Assembly (NCBI GenBank): GCA_000209465.1
Contig: GL890593.1
Span: 1 to 64,000, forward strand
Direction: 5' to 3'
Source: Lachnospiraceae oral taxon 107 str. F0167
GTDB lineage: Bacteria; Bacillota; Clostridia; Lachnospirales; Lachnospiraceae
DNA: 64,000 bases
Numbering within the stretch: position 1 is the first letter of the stretch; the number at the start of each line of letters is the position of its first letter. Below are positions 52,542-61,056 of this stretch, piece by piece. The notes beneath the pieces were generated by a model, which saw nothing but the letters and a program-made list of their open reading frames with translations, was not told the DNA's origin and made no database searches. The translations under genes were made by a program, and so were the position numbers.

Positions 52542-54903
52542 AAGGAAGCTCACAAGAAGCGAAAAGAAACAGATTGCGGAGCTGATCAGAAAAGCAAAGC
52601 CGGATAAAAAGGCTTCTTCTGCGCAGGAGAGCATACCCTACATTTCAATGCACCCGGACGGGATCTGCAAGGTAACGGAAAACCGCTACAGCAAATGCAT
52701 TGCTTTTTCCGACATAAACTACCAGCTTGCAGGAGCGGACGAGAAAACCGCTATCTTTGAAAACTGGTGCGACTTTCTAAACTATTTTGATTCCTCTGTG
52801 GATGTACAGCTTTCCTTTATCAATCAGGGAAGCCGCGGAGAAGCAAAGACCGCAATTGAAATTCCGATGCGTGATGATGGCTTTCAGTCCATAAGAAGCG
52901 AGTATCAAAAAATGCTTTCCGAGCAGCTTTCCAAAGGAAACAACGGTCTTGTAAAGCTGAAATTCGTAACATTCAGCGTGGAAGCGGAAAATATGAATGC
53001 GGCAAAGGCAAGGCTTAACCGCATTGAAACGGATATGTTAAACAATTTTAAGGTGCTTGGTGTAAGTGCCCACTCTATGAACGGCTACGAAAGATTAAAA
53101 ACCATGCACGGCATTTTTCATCCGGAGGGAGAGCCTTTCTTCTTTTCTTGGGACTATCTTGTGCCGTCAGGATTATCGACAAAGGACTTTATCGCACCAT
53201 CCTCTTTTTACTTTGGAGAAGGCAGAACCTTTCGCATGGGAAAAAAGCTTGGTGCAGTAAGCTTTCTTGAAATCTTAGCTCCGGAATTAAACGACCGCAT
53301 CCTGTCCGACCTTTTGGATTTGGAAACGGGAATGATTGTAAACCTGCATATTAAAAGCATCGATCAGGCGGAGGCGATTAAGACGATAAAAAGGAAAATC
53401 ACCGACCTTGACAAGATGAAAATTGACGAGCAGAAAAAAGCGGTACGCTCCGGCTATGATATGGATATTATCCCGTCCGATCTTGCCACTTACGGAGGGG
53501 AAGCGAAAAACCTGTTGCAGGATTTACAAAGCAGAAACGAAAGAATGTTTTTTGTTACCTTTTTAGTGGTGAACATGGCGGGCAGCAAAAGAAAGCTGGA
53601 TAACGATATTTTTGCCGCCGCAGGAATCGCACAGAAATATAACTGTGCCTTAACCCGCCTTGACTTTCAGCAGGAGGAAGGCCTGATGTCAAGCATCCCG
53701 CTTGGAAGAAATGAAATTGAAATTCAAAGAGGACTTACCACTTCAAGCACCGCCGTATTCATTCCCTTTATCACGCAGGAGCTTTTTCAAGGCGGAGAAG
53801 CGCTTTACTACGGGCTTAACGCACTTTCAAGCAACATGATTTTATGCGACAGAAAGCAGCTTAAAAACCCGAACGGCTTGATACTGGGGACGCCCGGTTC
53901 CGGTAAATCCTTTGCGGCAAAGCGTGAAATTACAAACGCCTTTTTAATCACGGACGATGACATCTATATATCCGATCCCGAAGCCGAGTACGCTCCTTTG
54001 GTAAACAGCCTTTCAGGGCAGGTAATCCGCATTTCTCCTACAAGTAAAGAATATATCAACCCTATGGATATAAACCTTAATTACAGCGATGATGATAATC
54101 CCCTTGCACTAAAATCGGATTTTATCCTTTCCCTTTGCGAGCTTGTAGTCGGAGGAAAGGAAGGACTTGCTCCTGTGGAAAAAACAGTCATCGACCGTGC
54201 GGTCAGAAATATTTACAGAGAGTTTCTTGCAGATCCTGTGCCTGAAAGGATGCCGATTTTAGGAGATCTTTATGAGGAGCTTTTAAGACAGCCGGAGCCG
54301 GAAGCTGCAAGAGTTGCGGCTGCACTTGAGCTTTATGTAACGGGTTCTCTTAATGTCTTTAACCACAGAACCAATGTAGAGCTTTCTAACCGCCTTGTGT
54401 GCTTTGATATAAAGAGCCTTGGAAAGCAGTTAAAAAAGCTTGGAATGTTAATCGTGCAGGATCAGATATGGAACCGCGTTACCATAAACAGAGCAAAAAA
54501 GAAAGCAACCCGCTACTACATGGACGAATTTCACCTTTTGCTTCGTGAGGAACAGACAGCGGCATACAGCGTTGAAATCTGGAAGCGTTTCAGAAAATGG
54601 TCGGGAATCCCCACAGGGATCACGCAGAATGTCAAGGATTTGCTTTCAAGCCGCGAGGTAGAAAACATCTTTGAAAACAGCGACTTTGTACTGATGCTGA
54701 ATCAAGCGGTAAGCGACAGAAATATCCTTGCAAAGCAGCTTAATATTTCTCCACAGCAGATGAAATATGTAACCCATACGGAATCCGGCGAAGGACTTCT
54801 CTTTTACGGAAATGTGATTCTGCCCTTTGTAGATCACTTCCCGAAAGATACGAAGCTTTACAAGGTCATGACGACAAAGCCGGAGGAAGTGAGCAGAGAA
54901 TGA
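52498..54903 (+). CDS. VirB4-like conjugation ATPase, CD1110 family
   Basis: The protein is 801 residues from TTG 52498, 7 bp after AAAAGGAGGT. The N-terminal VirB4 domain is followed by Walker A LGTPGSGKS (about 463-471), Walker B YYMDEFHLLL and the C-terminal RecA-like region (SGIPTGITQNVKDLLSSREV, then NSDFVLMLNQ). It powers assembly of the mating channel. Its stop overlaps the methyltransferase start. Confidence 0.95.
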   Translation: MLKDKTKGKNSVKNKRKLTRSEKKQIAELIRKAKPDKKASSAQESIPYISMHPDGICKVTENRYSKCIAFSDINYQLAGADEKTAIFENWCDFLNYFDSSVDVQLSFINQGSRGEAKTAIEIPMRDDGFQSIRSEYQKMLSEQLSKGNNGLVKLKFVTFSVEAENMNAAKARLNRIETDMLNNFKVLGVSAHSMNGYERLKTMHGIFHPEGEPFFFSWDYLVPSGLSTKDFIAPSSFYFGEGRTFRMGKKLGAVSFLEILAPELNDRILSDLLDLETGMIVNLHIKSIDQAEAIKTIKRKITDLDKMKIDEQKKAVRSGYDMDIIPSDLATYGGEAKNLLQDLQSRNERMFFVTFLVVNMAGSKRKLDNDIFAAAGIAQKYNCALTRLDFQQEEGLMSSIPLGRNEIEIQRGLTTSSTAVFIPFITQELFQGGEALYYGLNALSSNMILCDRKQLKNPNGLILGTPGSGKSFAAKREITNAFLITDDDIYISDPEAEYAPLVNSLSGQVIRISPTSKEYINPMDINLNYSDDDNPLALKSDFILSLCELVVGGKEGLAPVEKTVIDRAVRNIYREFLADPVPERMPILGDLYEELLRQPEPEAARVAAALELYVTGSLNVFNHRTNVELSNRLVCFDIKSLGKQLKKLGMLIVQDQIWNRVTINRAKKKATRYYMDEFHLLLREEQTAAYSVEIWKRFRKWSGIPTGITQNVKDLLSSREVENIFENSDFVLMLNQAVSDRNILAKQLNISPQQMKYVTHTESGEGLLFYGNVILPFVDHFPKDTKLYKVMTTKPEEVSRE

Positions 54904-55817
54904 AGAAACTGACGCATTTCAGCCTGTTTACCGGAATCGGAGGAATCGACCTTGCGGCAGAAGCCGCAGGCTTTTCTACCATTTGTCAATGCGAATGGGC
55001 GGACTTTCCGACCGCTGTATTAAAAAAGCATTGGCCAAAGGTTCCGCGTTTTCAGGATATTACCACAGTTACAAAGGAGGCATTTATTGAAAAAACAGGA
55101 CAAGAAAGCGTCACACTCATATCCGGAGGCTTCCCGTGTCAGCCTTTCTCCGCCATCGGAGCAAAAAAGGGCTTTACAGACCCCCGTTATCTCTGGCCGG
55201 AAATGTGCAGAGTTATTAAAGAGCTGCGCCCCCATTTCGTGCTTGGCGAAAATGTTGCTAACTTCGTCAATATGGGGCTCAACAAAACGATCATTGACTT
55301 GGAGAAAGCGGGATATGCCGTTTGGACATTCGTACTTCCTGCTTGCAGCGTCGGCGCATGGCATGAACGCAAGCGAACTTTTATCGTGGGGGCAGATGTT
55401 TCCTACGCCCCTTGCTTCCGACACCGGAACGCGTCCGAGAGTGCCGCAGGTAATCCTATCTCCTGCGGGCTCCTTTCGCAGAAAGAAGAAAACGGGGCAC
55501 TGGTCGGCGAATCTTTCGGAGGCAATCTATTATCTGGAAAAGGATGCGGCACCCGATCTTCGCTTCAATCCGGAGTGGGTAGAGTGGCTGATGGGATTCC
55601 CGCGGGCATGGACGGAAATCTCCTCTGGATAACAGAGCCTACGGATATTCCGAGGCTTACAAGAGATAAAAAAGACAGGGTAAAACGCTTAAAGGCACTG
55701 GGTAATGCCGTTGTTCCCGCACAGGTTTATCCGATACTCAAATACATTGCGGATATTGAGCTTGGGCGCTGCAAAAGCGCTTGCGTCTTTTCAGGAAAGG
55801 AAGGTGATGCACTTTGA
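54900..55817 (+). CDS. DNA (cytosine-5-)-methyltransferase
   Basis: The 305-residue enzyme has motif I LFTGIGGIDLAAEAAGF, motif IV GGFPCQPFSAIG with nucleophile Cys 80, motif VI GENVAN, motif VIII VGAWHERKRTFIV and motif X LKALGNAVVPAQVYPIL. It probably protects the element from restriction. The variable region (about 55390-55630) is also open in the +1 frame, which there reads MFPTPLASDT and NPEWVEWLMGFPRAWTE, like other phage-type cytosine methylases; see findings. It overlaps virB4 by four bases and the next gene by four. Confidence 0.9.
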   Translation: MKKLTHFSLFTGIGGIDLAAEAAGFSTICQCEWADFPTAVLKKHWPKVPRFQDITTVTKEAFIEKTGQESVTLISGGFPCQPFSAIGAKKGFTDPRYLWPEMCRVIKELRPHFVLGENVANFVNMGLNKTIIDLEKAGYAVWTFVLPACSVGAWHERKRTFIVGADVSYAPCFRHRNASESAAGNPISCGLLSQKEENGALVGESFGGNLLSGKGCGTRSSLQSGVGRVADGIPAGMDGNLLWITEPTDIPRLTRDKKDRVKRLKALGNAVVPAQVYPILKYIADIELGRCKSACVFSGKEGDAL

Positions 55818-57718
55818 AAGAACCGCTAAAGCCCCGCGATAAGTACAGGCAAAAAATGAGCCGGGACGGGCTTATAAGAGAAAATATGACAACCGGAGAA
55901 ACAGAAAATATATCAAAAAGGATGCAGGAAAATCCCGAAAATGATATTCCCAAAAGTCCTATATCGGATAAGGAAATCCCGAAAAGAAAATCCTCAAGGC
56001 TTACCTTTACCGAGGAAGAAAGAGCTATCCCGGAGCTTCAAAGGTATATCAAAAAATCCGATCAGGCGGCGGACCGTCTTGATAAAGCAAGAGATAAAAT
56101 CCCAAAGAAAAAGAGCCTTTCCTTTGAGCGTGAGTTTGATGAAAGATCCGGCAAAGGAAAAACGAGGCTTCACTTTGAAGAAAAGGAAAAGCCCATAGGC
56201 TCCGGTAAGTCTGCAAATCCTCTTTCGCCTGCCCTTGATGAAGCAGGCGCCTTTGTGCACAAGAAAATTCATGAAACGGAGCATGACAATGCAGGAATTG
56301 AAGCAGCCCACAAAACCGAAAAAGCCGCAGAAACACTTGGTCGTTACAGCGTAAGAAAGGCAAGAGAAAATTACAGAAATCAGAAGCTAAAGCCCTACCG
56401 CAAGGCAAGAAAAGCAAAGAAAGCCGCAGAGAAAGCAAATGCAAAATACTTTTACAAAAAAGCCATGTATGAAAATCCGAATCTGTCATCTGCAAACCCC
56501 GTTAGTCGTATTTGGCAGAAAAGGAAGATAAAAAAGAAGTATGCGGCGGAGCTTCGCAAGAAAGGTCAGAGCGCGGCAAAGGCGGCAAGGACATCCGCAG
56601 AGAAAACAAAACAGGCAGGCTCCTTTATCATACGCCACAGACGAGGGCTTGCCCTTATTATTTCTCTGCTTCTAATCTTCATTCTGATTTTTACCGGCTT
56701 ATCGTCCTGCTCCTCTCTTTTATCGGGAGGCTTTAACGGCATTTTAGGCACAAGCTATACATCCGAGGACAGCGATCTTGTGGAAGTGGGAAATGCCTAT
56801 GCCGCTATGGAAAGTGCGCTTCAGGGGAAAATAGATAGTGTAGAAAAGGATCATCCCGGCTATGACGAGTACAAATATGAGCTTGACGGTATCGGGCATA
56901 ATCCCCATGAGCTTGCGTCTATCCTTACGGCAAAGCACCAAAGCTACACCCTTTCCAAAGTGCAGGCGGACTTACAGAAGATTTTCACAAAGCAGTATTC
57001 TTTTACCCTGCAGGAAGAAATTGAAGTGCGCTATAAAACGGAAACCCATACCGATCCGGACACCGGAGAAACCACAGAGGAAGAAGTCCCGTACAACTAT
57101 TACATTCTTCATGTAAAGCTGAAAACGACACCGCTTTCTGATATTGCAAGAGAAATCTTAAATGAAGAACAGCTTAAAATGTATGGCGTCTATCTTGAAA
57201 CCAGCGGAAACAAACCCCTTGTATTCGGCGGAGGCTCCCCTGATGGCAGCGCGTCGGAGGATTTAAGCGGCGTTCATTTTGTAAACGGCACCCGCCCCGG
57301 AAATCCGGAGCTTGTAAGCCTTGCAAAGAAGCAGGTCGGAAATGTGGGCGGCTATCCTTACTGGAGCTGGTACGACTTTAACGGACGCGTGGAATGGTGC
57401 GCCTGCTTTGTATCTTGGTGCTACAACAAGGCGGGAAAAAATGAGCCGCGCTTTGCAGGCTGTCAGTCGCAGGGCGTTCCTTGGTTTACCTCACGCGGAC
57501 AATGGGGAGCAAGAGGCTATAAAAATATTGCACCGGGCGATGCCATTTTCTTTGACTGGGACGGTGACGGCGGAGCCGATCATGTGGGAATCGTTATCGG
57601 AACGGATGGAAGCCGTGTTTATACCGTTGAAGGAAATTCAGGCAATGCCTGCAAGATAAAAAGCTATGACTTAAATTCAGGCTACATCAAAGGCTACGGT
57701 CTTATGAACTGGGATTAA
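55814..57718 (+). CDS. conjugative peptidoglycan hydrolase with CHAP domain, CD1108 family
   Basis: The 634-residue protein starts at TTG 55814 (AAGGTG upstream). A long, very basic cytoplasmic N-terminus (about 1-275, rich in Lys/Arg/Glu helices) precedes one membrane segment (about 278-297, ALIISLLLIFILIFTG). The external part has a stalk domain, then a CHAP amidase (LAKKQVGNVGGYPYWSWYDF, WCACFVSWCY with the catalytic Cys, ADHVGIVIG with His). It opens the wall for the mating channel, as VirB1/Tn916 Orf14-like hydrolases do. Confidence 0.92.
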   Translation: MKEPLKPRDKYRQKMSRDGLIRENMTTGETENISKRMQENPENDIPKSPISDKEIPKRKSSRLTFTEEERAIPELQRYIKKSDQAADRLDKARDKIPKKKSLSFEREFDERSGKGKTRLHFEEKEKPIGSGKSANPLSPALDEAGAFVHKKIHETEHDNAGIEAAHKTEKAAETLGRYSVRKARENYRNQKLKPYRKARKAKKAAEKANAKYFYKKAMYENPNLSSANPVSRIWQKRKIKKKYAAELRKKGQSAAKAARTSAEKTKQAGSFIIRHRRGLALIISLLLIFILIFTGLSSCSSLLSGGFNGILGTSYTSEDSDLVEVGNAYAAMESALQGKIDSVEKDHPGYDEYKYELDGIGHNPHELASILTAKHQSYTLSKVQADLQKIFTKQYSFTLQEEIEVRYKTETHTDPDTGETTEEEVPYNYYILHVKLKTTPLSDIAREILNEEQLKMYGVYLETSGNKPLVFGGGSPDGSASEDLSGVHFVNGTRPGNPELVSLAKKQVGNVGGYPYWSWYDFNGRVEWCACFVSWCYNKAGKNEPRFAGCQSQGVPWFTSRGQWGARGYKNIAPGDAIFFDWDGDGGADHVGIVIGTDGSRVYTVEGNSGNACKIKSYDLNSGYIKGYGLMNWD

Positions 57719-57741
57719 AAAACGAAAGGAGAACAACATTT

Positions 57742-57993
57742 ATGGCAAACAAAAAAATCCTGAAAATCGAAAACGAGATCCAAAAGACCCGTGAGAAAAT
57801 CACGGAGCAGCAAGGCAAGCTAAAAGACCTTGAAATGCAGAAAACGGAGGCGGAAAATCTTGAAATTGTGCAGATGGTAAGGTCGCTTCACATGACCCCT
57901 GCCGAGCTTTCCGTATTTTTAGCAAAGGGCGTCATTCCTGATGTACCCGCAAATAAAAATGAAGATATGGAGGATATGGAAAATGAAAAATAA
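57742..57993 (+). CDS. DUF4315 family protein
   Basis: The 83-residue protein is mostly one coiled coil (IENEIQKTREKITEQQGKLK) followed by QMVRSLHMTPAELSVFLAKG. This small protein always lies between the CHAP hydrolase and DUF4366 genes in such elements. Role unknown. It overlaps the DUF4366 start by 11 bp. Confidence 0.88.
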   Translation: MANKKILKIENEIQKTREKITEQQGKLKDLEMQKTEAENLEIVQMVRSLHMTPAELSVFLAKGVIPDVPANKNEDMEDMENEK

Positions 57994-58648
57994 AATTTTG
58001 ATGAGAATAACGACAGCTCTCTTTGCCGCCCTGATCCTTATGGGCGGCTTTTCTATTCCCGCTTATGCAAATGGCGGTGAAGCTACCGATGACAGCAATG
58101 TAAAAACAGAGGAAAAGAAAGAAGAAAAAACGCCCCTTACTCCTGACGGCAACATGAGCCTTGTGGATAATGTCAAGGGAGATGCCGCAAAGGACAAGGA
58201 ATTTATCATTGTAAAAAGCAAGGGCGGAAATTACTTCTATATCGTAATCGACCATGCGGCGCAGGGAGAAAACACGGTTCATTTCTTAAATCAGGTGGAT
58301 GAAAAAGACTTACTTTCCATTATTGATGAAAAAGACAGTCTGAGTGCAAAGCTGGAGCTTCCAAAAGAGGAGGAGAAGAAAGAGTCGGAGGCGGAAAAAG
58401 AAAAGCCGGAAGAAAAACAGGAGAAAAAGAATCCTGCCGGAATAATTGCCTTATCACTCATCTTGATTCTTGGACTTGCAGGCGGCGTCTTCTACTATTT
58501 CAAGATTCTAAAGCCGAAGCAGAATGTAAAGGGTACGACAGAGCTTGACGAATTTGACTTTGAGGACTATGAGGACGAGTTCACAGATGAAGATAACGAG
58601 GACGGCGAGGAAGCTTTAGAAGAAGCAGAGCCGGATGAAACAGTATGA
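57983..58648 (+). CDS. DUF4366 family membrane-anchored protein
   Basis: The protein is 221 residues from ATG 57983 (GGAGG at 57969-57973); the longer frame from 57941 lies within the DUF4315 gene. It has a signal peptide (ALFAALILMGGFSIPAYANG), an external domain with FIIVKSKGGNYFYIVIDHAA and VHFLNQVDEKDLLSI, an acidic/lysine linker, one C-terminal membrane segment (GIIALSLILILGLAGGVFYY) and an acidic cytoplasmic tail. It is probably a surface part of the transfer machine. Confidence 0.9.
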   Translation: MKNKILMRITTALFAALILMGGFSIPAYANGGEATDDSNVKTEEKKEEKTPLTPDGNMSLVDNVKGDAAKDKEFIIVKSKGGNYFYIVIDHAAQGENTVHFLNQVDEKDLLSIIDEKDSLSAKLELPKEEEKKESEAEKEKPEEKQEKKNPAGIIALSLILILGLAGGVFYYFKILKPKQNVKGTTELDEFDFEDYEDEFTDEDNEDGEEALEEAEPDETV

Positions 58649-58830
58649 CATGGTTTACAGACAGTATCTATGAAAGGCTGATGAGTGAAAAACCGAAATG
58701 CGGGCGGCACGAAAAAGAGCCACCTGCTTCTTTTTCTTCAAAATGTGAGGGCTGTCCTTACAGGAGAAAGTCCCCATGCATCGGGTACTGTATCAGGAAA
58801 ATAAAAGAAAAAAGCGAACCGGAGCTTTAG
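58645..58830 (+). CDS. small Cys-rich protein of the ICE
   Basis: The 61-residue protein overlaps the DUF4366 stop (ATGA). It has CGRHEKEP, CEGCPYRRKSPCIGYC: six cysteines in all, four as CxxC...CxxxC, like a small zinc-binding module. I recognise its position and size from related elements but not a function. Confidence 0.7.
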   Translation: MTWFTDSIYERLMSEKPKCGRHEKEPPASFSSKCEGCPYRRKSPCIGYCIRKIKEKSEPEL

Positions 58831-58854
58831 ATATTATATGAGAAAGGATCAGAT

Positions 58855-60936
58855 ATGAAACTTGTTATATGTGAGAAACCGAGTGTGGCAGCATCGATTG
58901 CTGCCGCCCTTGGAATAGAAATGAAAAAGGACGGATATATGGAAGTTGCGGACTTTCTTGTGTCTTGGTGCATAGGACACCTTGCAGAGCTTTCCGAGCC
59001 GTCCTGTTACGGAAAATGCTATGAAAAGTGGAGCCTTGAAGCCTTACCCATCCTGCCTGAAACATGGCAGCTTACTGTATCAAAGGATAAGGAAAAGCAG
59101 TTTTCTGTATTAAAGACACTTCTTTTTAGAAAGGATGTTACCGAGGTTATAAACGCCTGCGATGCCGGACGCGAGGGAGAACTCATTTTCCGTTTCGTTA
59201 TGGAAAAAGCAGGCTGCAAGAAGCCTGTAAAAAGACTTTGGATTTCCTCAATGGAAGAAAGCGCAATCCGAAAAGGCTTTGAAAATCTGAAAGACGGAGC
59301 GGACTATGACAGCCTTTATCAGTCCGCCCTGTGCAGAGCAAAAGCGGACTGGCTTGTCGGAATCAATGCAACCCGCCTCTTTTCCCTGTTATATAACCGT
59401 ACCTTGAATGTAGGACGGGTACAGAGCCCGACCTTAAAAATGCTTGCGGATCGAAGCGAGGCGATTATGAGTTTCAAGAAAGAAAAGTATTACCATGTGC
59501 GCCTTATTTTAGACGGTACGGAAGCTGTAAGCGAAAAGTTTTCAGAGAAAGAAGCGGCAGAAAAAATCGCAACATCCTGCAAAGGAAAAACGGCAGTCTG
59601 CACTTCTGTTACCTCTGAAAAAAAGGAAGTGCTGCCGCCTAAGCTCTTTGATCTTACCGCACTTCAAAAGGAAGCAAACCGCATTTTCGGTTACACCGCA
59701 AAGCAGACCCTTGACCTTGCACAGAGCCTTTATGAAAAGAAGCTTCTGACCTATCCGAGAACGGACAGCAACTACCTGACAGACGATATGAAAGAAACAG
59801 CGGATAAGGTTATTCTCATGCTTCTTTCAAAGCTTTCTTTTATGAAAAGCATAGAATTTACACCAGAGATTACAAGGCTTCTTAACAGCAAAAAGATATC
59901 GGATCACCATGCCGTGATTCCTACAATGGAGCTTGAAAAAACGGAACTTTCCCTGCTTCCCGAAAGCGAGCGAAACATTCTCTTTCTTGCAGGTGCAAGG
60001 CTTCTTATGGCTTCCGCATCCTCTCATGTCTATGAAACGGTTACGGCTACATTTAGCTGCGAGGATCATACCTTTACAGCAAAGGGAAAGACTGTGTTAT
60101 CTTCCGGCTGGAAAGAAATAGAAAGATTCTTTCTTATGAGTTTAAAAGAAAAACCGGATAAAGAAAATGAAAAAGAGCTTCCGGCATTTTGTAAGGGAGA
60201 AAGCTTTGACAGCTTCCCGATAAAAGTTACGGAGCATGACACACTTCCCCCAAAGGCATACACGGAAAGTACGCTTCTATCTTCCATGGAGTGCGCAGGA
60301 AACAAGGAAACCACAGAGGATGCAGAGCGTAAAGGTTTAGGTACTCCCGCAACCCGTGCAGCCATCATTGAAAAAATCATCAAGGCAGGCTTTGTTACAA
60401 GGAAAGGGAAACAGCTTATCCCGACCAAAGACGGAATGAACCTTATCTCCGTACTTCCTGAAACCCTGACCTCTCCGCTTCTTACGGCAGAATGGGAAAA
60501 CGAGCTTTCAAGGATTGCAAAGGGAGAAGCGGATGCTGACAGCTTTATGGAAAAGATAGAAGCCATGACAAAAGAGCTTGTAGAAAATGCGGACGCTGAA
60601 AAAGCAAAAGCAGAACTTTTCAAAGAGGAAAAAACCGTAATCGGCTTATGCCCGCGCTGTAAAAATCCCGTTTACGAGGGAAAGAAGAACTACTATTGCA
60701 GTAACAGGGATTGCCGCTTTTCCATGTGGAAGAATGACCGCTTCTTTGAGGATAGGGAAATCACCTTTACACCAAAGATAGCAAAAGCACTGCTCAAAGA
60801 TAAGACGGTAAAAGTAAAGGACATCTACTCTCACAAAACAGGCAAAACCTATGACGGAAATGTGGTTCTTTGCGATACCAAAGATAAGTATGTGAACTAT
60901 CGTATTGAAATAGAGAGGAAGAAAAAAGAAGAATAG
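58855..60936 (+). CDS. topB: type IA DNA topoisomerase III
   Basis: The 693-residue enzyme begins LVICEKPSVAASIAAALG (Toprim), with NACDAGREGELIFRFV (acidic triad), GRVQSPTLKML, the active-site Tyr about 300 in TYPRTDSNYL, and ISDHHAVIPT. The C-terminus has a CPRCKNPVYEG...CSNRDCRFSMW zinc ribbon. ICE-borne TopB is thought to help process or decatenate transferred DNA. GAAAGGA is upstream of the ATG. Confidence 0.96.
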   Translation: MKLVICEKPSVAASIAAALGIEMKKDGYMEVADFLVSWCIGHLAELSEPSCYGKCYEKWSLEALPILPETWQLTVSKDKEKQFSVLKTLLFRKDVTEVINACDAGREGELIFRFVMEKAGCKKPVKRLWISSMEESAIRKGFENLKDGADYDSLYQSALCRAKADWLVGINATRLFSLLYNRTLNVGRVQSPTLKMLADRSEAIMSFKKEKYYHVRLILDGTEAVSEKFSEKEAAEKIATSCKGKTAVCTSVTSEKKEVLPPKLFDLTALQKEANRIFGYTAKQTLDLAQSLYEKKLLTYPRTDSNYLTDDMKETADKVILMLLSKLSFMKSIEFTPEITRLLNSKKISDHHAVIPTMELEKTELSLLPESERNILFLAGARLLMASASSHVYETVTATFSCEDHTFTAKGKTVLSSGWKEIERFFLMSLKEKPDKENEKELPAFCKGESFDSFPIKVTEHDTLPPKAYTESTLLSSMECAGNKETTEDAERKGLGTPATRAAIIEKIIKAGFVTRKGKQLIPTKDGMNLISVLPETLTSPLLTAEWENELSRIAKGEADADSFMEKIEAMTKELVENADAEKAKAELFKEEKTVIGLCPRCKNPVYEGKKNYYCSNRDCRFSMWKNDRFFEDREITFTPKIAKALLKDKTVKVKDIYSHKTGKTYDGNVVLCDTKDKYVNYRIEIERKKKEE

Positions 60937-60944
60937 CAAGCATA

Positions 60945-61028
60945 GGAAAGGGGTACCCTTTCCGTGAAAAATCTCCGTTTTCCGCACCTGCGGCGGCGGA
61001 GATTTATATTTTCCGGGATAGTCCCGGA
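60945..61028 (+). promoter_or_regulatory. three consecutive hairpins between topB and the ArdC-type gene
   Basis: Hairpin 1: GGAAAGGG/CCCTTTCC (60945-60963, loop GTA). Hairpin 2: AAATCTCCG/CGGAGATTT (60969-61005) with an inner CCGC/GCGG. Hairpin 3: TCCGGGA/TCCCGGA (61012-61028, loop TAG). Only weak T-tracts follow, so at most hairpin 2 is a terminator. They lie 13 bp before the ribosome site of the ArdC-type gene. Confidence 0.75.
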
Positions 61029-61056
61029 CCCTTAAAAAACGAAAGGAGAAAAATTC

